Below the pieces are notes generated by a model that saw only the letters and a program-made list of their open reading frames with translations, was not told where the DNA came from and made no database searches. From Eurosta solidaginis (Eukaryota; Arthropoda; Insecta; Diptera; Tephritidae), in the NCBI RefSeq assembly GCF_040869045.1, contig NC_090320.1:245582978-245646977 (forward strand): 64,000 bases of DNA, written 5' to 3'. Numbering within the stretch: position 1 is the first letter of the stretch; every line of letters begins with the position of its first letter. Below, piece after piece: positions 53,705 to 63,746 of this stretch. The position numbers and the translations under genes were made by a program.

Positions 53705-55870
53705 AGCAAGAGCTGACTCGAGACCCAGCTATGGAGGAGCAATCCACAGGTGGCCAGTGGAATCCCGAAACCCCTACAGCCATCTTCATTCGGTTCAGTT
53801 GTACCGATGCGGGCTAGGAGATCCGCTTGATAGTTACCCGGGATATCACTATGGCCCGGGACCCATATAATCTTAATTGTAAAATAATTCGATGCAATCG
53901 CAAGCGAGGTCAGGCATTTCCAGACCGTCCTCGATCGCCCTGTAGTTGAGCTCAAGGCCTTGATAGCCGCTGGGCTATCAGAGTAGATGTTAGATTCCCT
54001 AACCGTAGTAGCACTGCATATCATTTCATCCACCGCATCCTTAATCGCAGCAACTTCCGCTTTGAACACACTGCAGAGATCAGCCAACTTAAATTTGCAG
54101 CTCACATTTAGCTCTTGACAAAATACCCCCCCCCCCCCCCCCCCCCCTCTAACCTTTCCGACCAACTTCGACCCATCCGTGAACAAGTTAACCGGTCCCG
54201 TGCCCCAGATAATTCCTATTCGCCATTCCTCTCTCCGTGGAATGACTGGGGTGAAGGTTGTATAGGGAGCAGTTATCGACATACAATAGTCCGTTCTGTC
54301 CGGGATATAGTCGAAACTGGTAAGAAGGCTAGAGTGTCCGAATTCAGGAAGCCCATAGCCCATATCATGAAGCCTGACCAACGACCTTGCCGCGGCCGCC
54401 TTTCCCGCAATATCTACGAGATATATGTTCAGCATGACGTTCAGTGCCAAGGTATGTGTTGTTCTGAGAGCGCGACTGATACCGATCAGCGCCGCCCATT
54501 GCACTGACATTAACATTTTGTAGGTGCTCGCCGTGTCCAGTGCTTTCCACCAGACCAGCACCTCTTATAGCAGAATCGGTTTGACCACCATCTTATAAAG
54601 CCAGTGTACTACTCCTGGCGAGAGTCCCCATCTCTTTACGATAATCCCTCTGCAGCAGTACAAGGCAAACACGGCCTTCCTGGCCCTATCTTCCATATTG
54701 GGTCTCCAGGACAGTTTCTTGTCCAAAACAATTCCCAAATATTTAACCCTATCAGAGTGTACCAACGGTACCCTCCAATCGAGGGAGTTCTGAAATCGGC
54801 CATCTTATATCCCCTTGTAAAAAGAACCAATTCCGTTTTTCCCGGGTTGACCGCCAATCCAAATTATTCAGCCCACCTGGCCACAGTAACCAGGTAGCCC
54901 TGCAGAACATCGCGCAGGGTGCCCAGAAATTTGCCTCTGACTAGGATAGCGAGGTCATGTGCATAGGCAACCACCCGACAACCTTTGGCTTCCAGCTCCA
55001 CAAGAAGCTGGTTGATCCAGAGAAGAGGAGATAGAGCACCCCCCTGTGGCGTGCCCCTGCGCACCTTCCTCTTAAATTTGGCCCCTCCCCACTCCGCTGC
55101 GGCAATTCTGCCGCATAAAAGTTTGCTAATAAATTCAGCCAGAGTTGCCTCGACTCCTAAACCCACCAGAGCTTTTTCGATTGCCCCCGGTAAGACATTG
55201 TTAAAAGCCCCCTCGATGTCCAGAAAGGCACCCAAAGCGAACTCTTTGTGTTCTAGGGACCCCTTTATTTGCTCTACAATCGAATGGAGAGCCGTTTAAG
55301 TCGATCTACCCTTACATTACGCATGTTGTGAAGCCGACATTAACCCCCGAGGTATCCTTTCTCGTGGGTACAGCTCAATCAACCGCTCGAATGTCTTAAG
55401 AAGAAACGCTGAGAGACTGATTGGCCTGAAATCCTTAGGTGATACAAGAGAGCTTCTGCCGGCCTTCGGAATGAAGAAAACCCTAATCGTGTGCCAAGAC
55501 ATCGGGATATAGTTAAGCCTGAGGCAGTTAGTGTAAATGATGGCCAACCAGCAGCAGGAAATCCCTAAAGACTTTTGAAGTTGCGGAGGAATGATTCCAT
55601 CCTGGCCCGTAGACTTTTAGGGCTGGAATGACCCTATAGCCCAGGTTATTTGACTTTCCCGTATTGGAATAGCAGGCACTTCTGCCTGGGCAACCACCGC
55701 CGACCATGCAGGCGAAGTTCCCTGCGCAATTGGGTCATCGGGAAAATGGTTGTCCAGTAAAAGTTTTAGGAACGCCTCGCTACTCATCGACCAGTCCCTA
55801 CCATCATCTCTCAGATACCCCAGAGGAGCGGAATTCCTAGAGAGTATTTTTCTAAGCCTCGCAGATTAAT
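53705..55870 (-). pseudogene. RNase H-bearing LINE ORF2 (I/LOA-like), reverse transcriptase and RNase H
   Basis: Minus-strand reading from about 55870: LRKILSRNSAPLGYLRDDG, then MSWHTIRVFFIPKAGRSSLV, SPKDFRPISLSAFLLKTFER, GAFLDIEGAFNNV (motif 3) and RGTPQGGALSPLLWINQLL. The active site reads VVAYAHDLAILV, so the first Asp of YADD is His. Then NPGKTELVLFTRGYK, SKRWGLSPGVVHWLYKMVVK and LVWWKALDT. RNase H follows: NLFTDGSKLVGKV, FKAEVAAIKDAV, IYSDSPAAIKAL and IIWVPGHSDIPGNYQADLLA, with all key acidic residues present. A poly-G coding tract (the C-run at 54126-54147) interrupts RNase H after VGKV. Several frame breaks. The reverse transcriptase would be inactive. Confidence 0.65.
54126..54147. 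repeat. Homopolymer C tract (22 C) within the LINE RNase H
   Basis: Twenty-two consecutive C on the plus strand, read as glycines on the coding minus strand, between TDGSKLVGKVR and VFCQELN. In related RNase H sequences only two or three residues are expected there, so slippage or a sequencing error expanded it. Confidence 0.9.
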
Positions 55871-55874
55871 TGCA

Positions 55875-56550
55875 ACCTTCTTATGAGTGCTTTAGTGCTT
55901 GGTAATTTTTTGTACCCCTGGGTGACTAGGGTCTCGAGATATAGGCCAAAACGTGGACCCGGATACCCCTAGAATAAATTTATTCAATATAGATATCAAA
56001 TCAAAGCTGTTGATGAGAGCTTTACAGTGAAGTAATTTTTATTGTGATATTCGGTTTAGTTGCATCAACATGGCAAATCGAATAAATATGTATGCAAAGC
56101 GAAAATAAAGACATGAATTTCTACATATATATGTACATACGTCCGAAATGGAATGTCTAAGTTTAAACGTATAAATTCCGTTTTGCTGTTACCAGCAATT
56201 CTCTTGTGGCGTCGCTTAAAGTGTTGCTCTTTTCTTGGGCCTGGACTGGGACTATGACTATGAATAAAGGGTGGAGAAGAATAAAAAGAACTATAGAGAA
56301 GAGAAAAGAGAGAAAGAGAAAGAGACTGAGAAAGATATAGAGTTAGACGAAGATAGAGATATAGGAATAGATCAGGAAAAGTCGGAGAGCGAGAAAGGGA
56401 GGCAGATTACGAGAAAGGCAGAGGGAGGAGTGAATAAAAGGAAAAGGAAAAAAAGAAGGAAGCTGGAGGAAGAGTAAATGGTAAAATCTTTGTAAAAATT
56501 ATGCAGTTGGACCAAAGTTAGGGCAGTACAACATCTGTCGGTTCTGCTAG
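55875..56550 (+). mobile_element. Helitron, 5'-truncated (about 0.68 kb)
   Basis: It ends in CTAG (56547-56550) followed by T, with the hairpin-like GGGCAGTACAACATCTGTCG about 10 bases before. It contains a little over one unit of the about 129-bp repeat (55893-56035; TCTCGAGATATAGGCCAAAA, AGATATCAAATCAAAGCTG) and the purine tract GAGAAGAGAAAAGAGAGAAA. The 5' TC end was not found. Confidence 0.6.
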
Positions 56551-57117
56551 TATTTTATATTTCGTGCAAGTGATTGTGCAGATATTATTTATTTTCGAAA
56601 ATTCAACACTTTGTTGTTCAGCTCCATTCATGAAGGTGTGAGTTCTTCGGCACATTCCCTTATTCCATCCCTAGTCGTTTCATTTTCCTTTTTATGTGCC
56701 ACCGGTCCGGAGAACGTGGCTAATCTAATCTTCGGCTATAGATGTCCGACTAAGCCTCTGAAGTCGCTCCCACGGGAAGCACATAGCCTGCAGAGCTTGC
56801 TCCGTTTCTGCTCCTTTGAGAAAGCACCCTCGGCAACAACGTAGTGGCTGTGGTTGATATTCGAATGCGGTAAGAGTTGGTTAGTTCGAATATGGCGTTG
56901 CATTGCCACCGGCTGCCCATATATTGGAAGAGGTGTTAGGTAGGTCTCTTCCAAACTCACCAAGATGATGGTGTATCTACTCAAATCATCAACTGGGACT
57001 AAGGTAAACGAGTTTTGGGCAGGCGTTCTTTGGCCCGTGTGTGTTGGTGCATCGTAAGGTTAGGCCGACAACGGCAGGTACTCACTTAAAATCGATTACT
57101 TTCATTCCACTCAGTCG
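56551..57117. other. No recognised gene
   Basis: Moderately GC-rich, with a 77-codon plus frame at 56611-56844 and an overlapping minus frame. Neither has a motif I recognise. It could be LINE untranslated sequence. Confidence 0.3.
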
Positions 57118-57210
57118 CCTGTATGCAGGGCCGTAGAGAGAAAAAAACGGGCCCGGGACTAAACAATTTACGGGCCCCCCATAGATAAAAAATCCACTAA
57201 TACATTTACT

Positions 57211-57436
57211 TGGCGGCCACCGTGGTGTGATGCTAGCGTACTCCGCCTACCACACCGTATGCCCTGAGTTCACACCACAGGCAAAGCAACATCAAAATTT
57301 TAGAAATAAGGTTTTTCAATTAGTAGAAAATTTTTCTAAGCGGGTTGCCCCTCGGCAGTGTTTGGCAAGCGCTTCGGGTGTATTTCTGCCATGAAAAGCT
57401 CTCAGTGAAAACTTATCTGCCTTGCAGATGCCGTTT
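57211..57436 (+). repeat. tRNA-derived SINE, 5' part, inside the hAT element
   Basis: GGCGGCCACCGTGGTGTGAT, the TGCTAGCGTACTCCGCCTAC A-box region and GAGTTCACACCACAGGC (decayed B box) are followed by TTTTTCAATTAGTAGAAAAT, CCCTCGGCAGTGTTTGGCAA and the CATCTG..GCAGATG-type hairpin region. It then passes directly into transposase sequence at about 57437, so the 3' half is missing. Confidence 0.6.
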
Positions 57437-58874
57437 TGGTTCCTGATCAACTTAAAATCAGCTAATAAGGCATCTAGATGTCGGACCTCAACATCTATGG
57501 TGGCGTGTCTAGCTTGGCGGACCACCTTTCTTTCATAAATGGTAGTCAGTATTTTGAACCAAATTAAGGACAGCAAGTTACATTCGAACTTGTTGATGTC
57601 CTTGAGAATGCCTGTAACATCTCCGTATGCTTGCGCAGCCAAATTTGGCTTTTGACTGAAAACTATGAAGATAGCTCAGTACATTTTTTGTGAGGATGTC
57701 CCATCGTTGTGGAGTGCTGCTGAAAATAGTAAAACATTTTTGTACAACTCCGAAGAAAGTAATTGCCGCTGCACAATATTCTGCAGCATCAACACCACAT
57801 AAATTGAGACTGTGGGTTGCACAAGTCGGGTAATCAGCATTCGAGTTTTTGTCGAGAATGTGACGCAGTGCTCCGTTGTAATCTCCCTTCATTTTGGCGC
57901 CGTTATCGTACCCTTGTGCACGACAATCTTTTTATGGAATTTCCGTGTCTATCTAGAGCATGGCAAATTAGATAAGCCATTTTCTGACAACTTTTTTGGT
58001 TGCAATTCACGAAAGCCAAAAACCGTTCTTGAATTTGTTGCTTTCGTGACTAGCATCAGGCATAGCATCAACGATAATAGCAAAATACTTGGCTTTCTTG
58101 CCTTGATCTAATATAGTTTCCCTCACGTGCTTTGCACAAATTTCTATAAACTCGTTCTGAATGACTGAGGAAAGGTAGTGAACTTGTAAACGATTGTGCT
58201 GCTGTTGTGAGATCCTAACTTTTTCCAAATGATCTCTAAGTATCGAATCACAATGGCTTATGAGATCTTAGATGCCCAAAAAATATACATCGTTTCGTTC
58301 ACCAAGATATATACTTTTGCCTTTGAAATCTAGGCCTCTTTCAGCCAAAAATAAAATAGTGTCCAAAATTCTATATAAAAGTTCTTTGCACTTTTGTGTT
58401 TCAGTGATCAGCTGTTCATTGATAAGTGTATCAATTGTAGCCTCCATTTGAATTGATCTTGAGTATTTTCGTGTGATAGCAGTTTATGGTATAGCTTCTT
58501 CCATACCTGGAGTTTCTAATATCCGCACAACAAATTTTATGTCGATGTAAATTATTGGCGCTTAATAGACGACATGGCAGGCAATAAAAAGCATTGCTAC
58601 TGGCACTCCACACTAACCAGTCACGCTCCACTTTCTCTCCATTTGGCAAGATTCTGTTTAACAAGGAGGTAAGAAATGCCTCGTCATGACAATCACGTGG
58701 AAAAATAACAGGACACTTTTGATGACCTCGACGAATTATTTCGTCGACTTCTTCAGATCGCAAAAACTGATTATTCATGGTACCGATATCCAAGTCGTTT
58801 AAATAATCTGGAATTTGATACAGAGTTGGTGGTATTGTTGGAAGACTACGAAAACTGTACGATTGCGGATTCAT
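57437..58874 (-). pseudogene. hAT transposase, DUF4371/ZMYM1-like type, decayed
   Basis: From ATG 58874: PPTLYQIPDYLNDLDIG, EEVDEIIRRGHQKCPVIFPR, then VERDWLVWSASSNAFYCLPC, a TTF-type zinc finger. After breaks near 58431 and 58230 come VRISQQQHNRLQVHYLSSVI, ICAKHVRETI and YFAIIVDAMPDASHESN, the DUF4371 region carrying the first catalytic Asp. Then MKGDYNGALRHILDKN, YPTCATHSLNLCGVDAAEYC and FSSTPQRWDILTKNVL. The last piece (57642-57437) reads IDVEVRHLDALLADFKLI. The C-terminal hAT dimerisation motif is not seen, and several frameshifts disable the gene. This group of hAT proteins resembles zinc finger MYM-type protein 1 of animals. Family recognised by motif order only. Confidence 0.65.
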
Positions 58875-59119
58875 GTAAACATATATTTTTGTTTGTTGTT
58901 TTTATTGTCTCCTCACTGTTTGAAGACCCAGGCAAAAGATCATTATAAATATTCGTTGATTTTGAAATTCGGCGAAAAATTTGCACATGGAACAACTAAA
59001 GACTCTCCTGAATTAAAACAAAACGTCTTAGTACATCTAAAAATCGGGTCCCCAGAAAAACCCCGGGCCCGGGGGAATCCCCCCATTTCCCCGCCCCACT
59101 CGTCGGGCCAGCCTGTATG

Positions 59120-59367
59120 TGTATAATTTTTATAAAAATATTGCCGGTATATAAAATTTTATTATCAACCAAACTTTAATTTGTTACCTAAGTGTTTTTA
59201 TATAACGCGAATAAATGTTCGCTGCAGAAACTACTAATTGTTATGGTAAACAATTTTGCTGCGTACAAAATGCAGTCAAAGTTGATGAAATGAAAGCCAC
59301 ACTAATATTCACACGGAGAACAAAAAAGAGTGGCGTGAAATATTTCGCGCTAATAACGGAGATAGAT
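59120..59367. other. Spacer between hAT element and MITE
   Basis: AT-rich; no feature recognised. Confidence 0.4.
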
Positions 59368-59370
59368 TTA

Positions 59371-59944
59371 TGCGGCAGTTACCCACGAACGTACGTAGAA
59401 AAAATGTGTTAGCTGACACGACCTATCTTATGAGTGTTCAATGTAAACGAAAACTCACCGACGTGCAACGCCCGTACGTACGTAGCACGGAACGTAGAAA
59501 TCAAAACAATTTTGATTTTTTCCGTAAGAACGTGTCAGCTGATCGCTCTCTCACTAGACAGAGTTGCCTGGTAAACTTTTGTGCGCTAATTTTTGACCGT
59601 TTGCAATTTTATTCAAAAACGCCTAATTAAAGTTTGAAAAATTGTGGAAATAATTATGTAAAAGTGCTGATTATAAATATTTAATCTATTTATACTTATT
59701 TAATATGTATTCCGGCCTTTTACAATATCAAAAATTAAATTGGAAAAAGTTGATGTTTCCATAAGCATACAAGCAAAATGGTCAATGGCAACAGTGCTTA
59801 TCTGTAAACAATACACACACAAATATGTTATTTACATGTACACAGACGCACACATTGATTCCTACGGGCTTGAGAGTTCAGTCAAACGTGCTTCGTACGA
59901 CCAACGTCCTTACGTACGGAACACGTCGGTGGGTAACTGCCGCA
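59371..59944. mobile_element. PIF/Harbinger-like MITE, copy 2 (574 bp)
   Basis: Termini TGCGGCAGTTACCCACG and, reversed, TGCGGCAGTTACCCACCG, flanked by TTA (59368-59370) and TTA (59945-59947). The interior is collinear with copy 1 at 19.5 kb, including TTTTGATTTTTTCCGTAAG and CGTGTCAGCTGATCGCTCTC. Small indels distinguish the copies. No transposase. Confidence 0.7.
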
Positions 59945-60159
59945 TTAGTCGTACATATCTGCATAAAAGTTTGTGTTCTGATATTGCGATGTGTGTGTGT
60001 GTTTATTAAAAAAATTTCATTTACATCCATTTTTTTTAAGTAATACTCTTTATGGAAAAAATCACCACAAATAAAAAGAAGTTGTTTTGAGCTGCACTAC
60101 AGGTGCTTTTAAACTAGCTTAGATAATGGACATAAATCTATAAATCTTATAAAATAAAG

Positions 60160-60750
60160 CAGGGATGCACCTTAACGTTAAGCTAATCGTTTATCAAAAA
60201 ATTTCCACCGTTTCCGTTGAAACACTTCGAAATATTATCGATAAAGAAATTATCAAGATAAATTGTATCTCGTTTTTAACCGAAACGAAAAGCTTTCGTT
60301 AACGTTAAAAACGTTAACGAAAACGTGATACTTTATGTTTGAATTGTGCTGGCAATGCTATAGCCATGGTGAAGCCGTAAGGTGGCAACAACGAGCGCAC
60401 ATACACACACAAACTCTATGTAATTTGTTTGTGTAATTCGTTGGTGGTAATGTCAAAAATACTCTGAGAAATGTTCGTACTGTCAAAATTCATGAGAAAA
60501 GTTGCAATCAGCTTGGATAATGCTTTCACCTTTAATGACTCCGCCATCAATCAGCTTTGCCAGCATAGTTTGAAATTAATAATCAACATAAACGATTTGA
60601 TTTCGTTTTGATATGGCAGAAAACGAAACGAAATCATTTCGTTAATTTGACGATCTTAACGTTAATAAACGAAACGAAATGACTTCGTTTCGTTTATTAA
60701 CGTTGATTATCGTAACGAAATGATATCGTTTCGTTGGTTAAGCATGCCTG
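60160..60750 (+). mobile_element. hAT-type MITE, copy 2 (591 bp)
   Basis: Same ends and length as copy 1. Flanked by perfect 8-bp duplications AAATAAAG (60152-60159 and 60751-60758). It differs from copy 1 at GTTAAG versus GTGAAG near the left end; I saw no other difference while reading. Confidence 0.85.
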
Positions 60751-60758
60751 AAATAAAG

Positions 60759-61243
60759 TCGCTAAATGCCATGTATGCACATAACGTCACACAGAATGCT
60801 CCGATTTTAAAACGGTTTTTGCATTTGAAAGCTTAGCTACGTGAGATGGTACAGTTGATATCATTTGAAGATATATATTATAGGGGCGTGGCAAATTGCC
60901 AAAATGTAGTAAAAAATCATAAAATTTTTGTTTACACAGCTATAATTCATAAACGGATGGATGGATTTAAAAAATTCTACTTTTCAGTAAAACTTTGAAA
61001 TATTTACCTTCGATCTGCATAAAAAAAAATACTTGATTCCTTTCTTATATCAGCCAAATTGTTTAAACAAAAGTAACATTTAACCAAAAAATTCGTGTGT
61101 GTGATTGTTCGGTGTCAACTGTTCGCGCTAATTGCTTTTGAGTTAGGTATGATGCGACACATACGTACATATGTACATAGCATTCGCTGCGTTATTTAAA
61201 TTCGGGCGTAGGTTTATAGGCATGTATGAATGTACATATGTAT
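60759..61243. other. Spacer between two inverted hAT MITEs
   Basis: About 485 bases with TATAGGGGCGTGGCAAATTG and short AT tracts. No gene or element was identified. Confidence 0.4.
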
Positions 61244-61251
61244 GTATTTTC

Positions 61252-61846
61252 CAGGCATGCTTAACCAACGAACCGATATAATTTCGTTACGATAATTAAC
61301 GTTAATAAACGAAACAAAGTCATTTTGTTTCGTTTATTAACGTTAAGAACGTCAAATTAACGAAATGATTTTGTGTCGTTTTCTGCCATATCAAAACGAA
61401 ATCAAATCGTTTATGTTGATTATTAATTTCAAACTATGCTGGCAAAGCTGATTGATGGCGGATTCATTAAAGGTGAAATACAACACAAGACAAGCTAATT
61501 GCAACTTTTCTCATGTATTTTGACAGTACGAACATTTCTTAGAGTATTTTTGACATTACCACCAACGAATTACACAAACAAATTACATGGAGTTTGTGTG
61601 TGCATGTTAGCTCGCTGTTACCACCTTACGGCTTCACCATGGCTATAGCATTGCCAGCACAATTCAAACACAAAATATCACGTTTTTGTTAACGTTTTTA
61701 ACGTTAACGAAGGCTTTTCGTTTCGGTTAAAAACGAGATACAATTTATCTTGATAATTTCTTTGTCGATAATATTTCGAAGTGTTTCAACGATAACGGTG
61801 GAAATTTTTTGAAAAACGATTAGCTTAACGCTAAGGTGCATCCCTA
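61252..61846 (-). mobile_element. hAT-type MITE, copy 3 (595 bp), inverted
   Basis: Starts CAGGCATGCTTAACCAACG and ends GGTGCATCCCTA (last base A in place of G). Flanked by perfect 8-bp duplications GTATTTTC (61244-61251 and 61847-61854). It is more diverged from copies 1 and 2, with scattered substitutions and small indels, so it is an older insertion. It lies 0.5 kb from copy 2 in opposite orientation. Confidence 0.8.
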
Positions 61847-62040
61847 GTATTTTCATATCATATCAGCTAGACATAGGTATATACATACATATTTATGTAA
61901 CATAAATTGTTAATTGCTAATGCAACATAAATGGTTAAGAATGCATACATCTATTGTAAAATAATCTTTCGTTAAAAAAATTAAACATTTCCTTAAATTT
62001 CTTCAAAAAAGTTTTATTTTTTGGTATTTTTGCACATGTA

Positions 62041-63492
62041 TCACTATCACTACATATTATAAAACAAAGTCGCTTTTTCTGTCCCATGTCCCTTTGAATG
62101 CTTAAACCTTTAAAACTACGCAACGGATTTTCATGCGCTTTTTTTTAATAGCTAGAGTGATTGAAGTTTGTAGATTGTATAATAACATCCATTAAATAGT
62201 GGAGAAATACTGTTATTTTTGAAGTTTCTAATGTGATGTATATATGTACATATATAAGAGAAAGTGGTGTTAGTTACACCATATATAACTCAAGAACGGA
62301 TGAACAGATTTGGCTGAAAATTGGTGGAGGGGTAGCTTAGAACCAGGAGACAGACATAGGATACTTTTTATCCCGTTCTGGATAGGCCCTTGAGATCACA
62401 ACGTGGACCTGGGTAATCCGGGGGTATATTTGTAAAATGTGGGCATCAAATGGAAGCTGTTTATGGGTACTTTGATACGGGTATTTTTCGTACCCGTGGG
62501 TGACTAGGGTCTCGAGATATAGGCCAAAATGTGGACCCGGGTACCCCTAGAATATGTTTATAGAATATGGATAACAAATGAAAGCTGTTGATGAGTGTCT
62601 TAGTACAGGGGAGTATTCATACCTATTGGTGACTAGGGTCTCGAGATATAAGGCCAAAACGTGGACCCGGGCACCCCTAGAATGTGTTTATATAATATGG
62701 ATATCAAATGAAAGCTGTTGATGAGTGATTTAGTACAGTGTAGTTTTCATACCTATTGGTGACTAGGGTCTCGATATATAGGCCAAAACGTGGACCCGGG
62801 CACCCCTAAAATGTGTTTTTACAAAATGGATATCAAATGAAAGCTGTTGATGAGTGCTTTAGTACAGGGTAATTTGCATATCCCTGGGTGACTAGGATCT
62901 CGAGATAAAGGCCAAAATGTGGATCAGGGTAATACTAGGATGTGGTTTTACATTGTGGGTATCAAATTGAAGCTGTTGCTGTGTGCTTTAGTGCAGAGTA
63001 ATTTTTATATCGCTGTGTGACTAGGGTCTCGATCATCCTGGCAAAACTAATAAATAAGCATGCGAAGCCGAAATAAAGACATGAATTAATAATACCCACA
63101 TACCTATATATGTACCTATGTACGTCCTATTCGATTTACCTGAAATTTGGTGTATTAATTTGCCTGTATTAATATTTACGATCCTTTTTTCCGGGAACTA
63201 AACCAGAGATGGACTAGGACTGGGATTAGGACCACCCTCTGGGACTGGCAATAAGAGATGAAGGAGAATGAGAAGAACTTGAGAGAAGAGAAAAGACGGT
63301 AGGATAAGGAGACTGAGAAAGAGATAGAGTGAGACGAAATAGAGATAGATGAATCGAAAAAGACGGAGGGAGGAGTGAATAAAAATTAAGAAAAACATAA
63401 GAGGAGGGAGGCAGAGTAAGACGGAAAGAGCTTATTAAGATGTATACAGATCGACCAAATTTAGGGCAGAACAACGTCTGCCTGGCTGCTAG
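62041..63492 (+). mobile_element. Helitron, non-autonomous (about 1.45 kb)
   Basis: A plausible 5' TC at 62041 follows an A. The 3' end is clear: the perfect hairpin GGCAGA-acaacg-TCTGCC at 63464-63482, then TGGCTGCTAG with CTAG at 63489-63492 followed by T. The interior has GTCGCTTTTTCTGTCCCATG near the 5' end, about five units of the about 129-bp repeat, a GGGACT-type tract (63210-63250) and a purine tract. No helicase coding. The 5' boundary is less certain than the 3'. Confidence 0.6.
62390..63040 (+). repeat. About 129-bp tandem array inside the Helitron (about 5 units)
   Basis: AGGCCAAAA starts fall at about 62521, 62651 and 62780, a period of 129-130. Each unit has GTGGACCCGGGTACCCCTAG, ATATGGATATCAAATGAAAG, CTGTTGATGAGTG and CTAGGGTCTCGAGATATAGG. 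Aligned with the 128-bp Helentron unit (GTGGACCAGGGGTGACTCTAG, ATATGGGTATCAAATGAAAG, GTGTTAATGAGT, CTTTTCGAGATATCGCC) it is clearly homologous along its length. Confidence 0.75.
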
Positions 63493-63690
63493 TTAGATAT
63501 AAAACAAATTTAAAAGGGTCGTAGACTAGAATAGTAAGCTATAAGCTAACAAAAAATAGTTTTGAATCAAAAATATATCACTTATCAAGTTTTATTGTAA
63601 GAGGAAATGGGGAGACATTTTTTTTTTAACGGGCCGTGCCACGTGTTATGTAGAAAAATAATTTATCTCAAATGAAATGTACAATTGAAG
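63493..63690. other. Spacer
   Basis: AT-rich; GGGCCGTGCCACGTGTTATG at about 63632 may be the edge of the Helentron-like fragment that follows. No gene. Confidence 0.3.
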
Positions 63691-63746
63691 CTCACGCTGA
63701 GTATATAATGTTCGGTTACACCCGAACTGAGACGCCTTTACTTGCT
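63691..63746 (+). mobile_element. Helentron/DINE-1-like 3' terminal fragment
   Basis: CTCACGCTGAGTAT, TAATGTTCGGTTACACCCGA and ACTGAGACGCCTTTACTTGC repeat the 3' subterminal repeat, hairpin and terminus of copies A-D with a few changes. The rest of the element is not recognised upstream. Confidence 0.55.

Larger units (their letters stand above)
57126..59111 (-). mobile_element. hAT-superfamily transposon (1986 bp) with decayed transposase
   Basis: The left end CAGGGCCGTAGAG and the right end (reverse complement CTGGCCCGACGAG) form short imperfect inverted repeats. They are flanked by perfect 8-bp duplications CCTGTATG at 57118-57125 and 59112-59119. GC-rich subterminal blocks (CGGGCCCGGG on the left, CCCGGGCCCGGGGG on the right) add a second inverted match. 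The 8-bp duplication plus the transposase remnant assign it to hAT. A SINE lies inside. Confidence 0.7.

Noticed and set aside
63198..63474. Leu/Ser-rich minus-strand proteins
   Set aside because: They are translations of the Helitron purine tract.
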